The notes beneath the pieces were generated by a model. It saw nothing but the letters and a program-made list of their open reading frames with translations. It ran no database searches and was not told the origin of the DNA. Of a DNA stretch of 64,000 nt, positions 63,070 to 64,000 are shown piece after piece. The position numbers were made by a program, and so were the translations under genes. Position 1 is the stretch's first letter. The number at the start of each line of letters is the position of its first letter. The stretch is taken from NCBI GenBank assembly GCA_965263105.1, contig CBDHGL010000003.1, forward strand, positions 3,286,001 through 3,350,000, written 5' to 3'. This DNA comes from JBCCTX01 sp965263105 (GTDB lineage: Bacteria > Bacteroidota > Bacteroidia > J057).

Positions 63070-64000
63070 ATGAAAAAGATATGGTGGAAGGAAGGTATAA
63101 TTTACCAAATCTACCCAAGAAGTTTTTGTGATAAAAACGGTGATGGTATTGGAGACTTAAAAGGGATAATAAGCAAGTTGGATTATATTCAGGATTTAGG
63201 AGTTGATATCATTTGGCTGAGTCCCATCTATAAGTCTCCCAATGACGATAATGGATATGATATCAGTGATTATCGGGATATCATGGATGAGTTTGGTACG
63301 ATGGAGGACTTTGATCTTTTGCTAGCAGGGGTTCATCAACGGGGGATGAGACTTTTGATGGATCTGGTAGTTAACCATTCCTCAGATGAGCACGTCTGGT
63401 TTAAACAGGCCAAAGGCTCGCCAGATAGTCCTTACCGAGATTATTATTACTGGAAAAAACCGTTAAATGGACAGGTTCCTAATAACTGGAAATCTTTTTT
63501 TGGAGGTTCTGTTTGGGAATGGGATGAGGGAAGTGGAGAATATTTCCTCCACCTATTTTCTAAAAAGCAACCCGACCTAAATTGGGAAAATCCAAAGGTA
63601 AGGAATGAGGTATATGATTTGATGAGGTTTTGGCTAGATAAAGGAGTTGATGGCTTCCGGATGGATGTGTTCTCTTTGTTTTCAAAACGTTTGGACTTTG
63701 AGGACCAGGATATGAGTGATTTCAATCGAGTCATAAGAGAGGTGTATGCAAATGGCCCGAGAATTCACGAATTTCTTAATGAAATGAACCAGAAAGTCTT
63801 CCAGCATTATGACGTAGTAAGTGTAGGAGAAGGAGTAGGAGTTACCCATGATTGTGTCCTTGAATATGTAGCTGAAGATAGAAAGGAAATCGATATGATC
63901 TTTCACTTTGATCACATGTTTATTGATCATGGGGAAGGCGGGAGATGGGATCCTATTCCCTGGACCAGCGAATCTTTTTTTGAAGTATTCTTCGACTGGG
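63070..64000 (+). CDS. GH13 alpha-glucosidase (oligo-1,6-glucosidase type), 5' part
   Basis: Starts MKKIWWKEGIIYQIYPRSF and runs off the right edge after 310 codons without a stop. It shows GH13 conserved regions: GDLKGIISKLDYIQDLGVDIIWLSPIYKSP, split here as GIGDLKGI, YIQDLGVD and WLSPIYKSP; region I LMDLVVNHSSDEH; region II GFRMDVFS with nucleophile Asp199; region III VSVGEG with acid/base Glu254. Asp199 and Glu254 fall at almost the same numbers as in Bacillus oligo-1,6-glucosidase. It hydrolyses alpha-1,4 or alpha-1,6 glucosides. No signal peptide, so cytoplasmic. The last visible residues are about EVFFDW. Confidence 0.93.
   Translation, partial: MKKIWWKEGIIYQIYPRSFCDKNGDGIGDLKGIISKLDYIQDLGVDIIWLSPIYKSPNDDNGYDISDYRDIMDEFGTMEDFDLLLAGVHQRGMRLLMDLVVNHSSDEHVWFKQAKGSPDSPYRDYYYWKKPLNGQVPNNWKSFFGGSVWEWDEGSGEYFLHLFSKKQPDLNWENPKVRNEVYDLMRFWLDKGVDGFRMDVFSLFSKRLDFEDQDMSDFNRVIREVYANGPRIHEFLNEMNQKVFQHYDVVSVGEGVGVTHDCVLEYVAEDRKEIDMIFHFDHMFIDHGEGGRWDPIPWTSESFFEVFFDW

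Overview
The window is a 64 kb piece of a Bacteroidota chromosome. Most likely it comes from a marine or surface-associated member of the Saprospiria/Cytophagia side, but the sequence does not fix the lineage below phylum. The evidence is type IX secretion (T9SS) C-terminal sorting domains on five secreted proteins, a fused SecDF, a fused alpha/beta 2-oxo-acid dehydrogenase E1, an rpsF-rpsR-rplI cluster, and promoters of the Bacteroidota TTTG-N19-TAnnTTTG type. No tRNA, rRNA, CRISPR array, insertion sequence or phage gene was seen.

Layout. 0-7.2 kb: the end of gpsA, an exported S9 peptidase, and a tightly joined GH92 glycosidase and sulfatase pair. 7.2-24.9 kb: a surface-protein region. It starts with a textbook promoter and a strongly folded 350-nt leader before a 408-aa T9SS protein. 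Two giant T9SS proteins follow. One (2973 aa) joins a PQQ-type sugar dehydrogenase, a diheme cytochrome, several lectin modules and an SGNH acetylesterase. The other (2130 aa) is all binding modules and carries seven 240-bp tandem repeats. 24.9-30.5 kb, minus strand: a DUF1501 / cytochrome-DUF1549-DUF1553 pair and another T9SS protein. 30.5-32.25 kb: an AT-rich islet holding a helical protein whose N-terminus resembles an effector-associated (EAD11-like) adaptor domain, plus two small ORFs. 32.25-37.3 kb: a DoxX-like protein, then a LytTR regulator with two tandem TPR histidine kinases, one of which looks catalytically dead. 37.4-41.2 kb: a second dehydrogenase-diheme-lectin T9SS protein and an orphan small protein.

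41.5-64 kb is mainly housekeeping: an SH3 protein, an M16 peptidase pair, ribosomal proteins S6-S18-L9, SecDF, a DASH cryptochrome, an MCE protein, fused E1, DUF1826, a DUF457-type membrane protein, a flippase, a ROK kinase, metK, a lipoprotein, a vWA protein and the start of a GH13 alpha-glucosidase.

How it may work together (inference): the secreted proteins look like equipment for gripping and processing fucosylated, sulfated or mannosylated polysaccharide at the cell surface. Fucolectin-type modules bind, the sulfatase, GH92 and acetylesterase trim, and the two dehydrogenase-cytochrome proteins oxidise sugars and pass electrons outward. The best candidates for undescribed biology are the structured leader at 7.3-7.6 kb, the dehydrogenase-cytochrome-lectin fusions, the kinase/pseudokinase pair, the orphan EAD-like adaptor islet, and a pair of palindromic operators that sit on divergent promoters for E1 and DUF1826.
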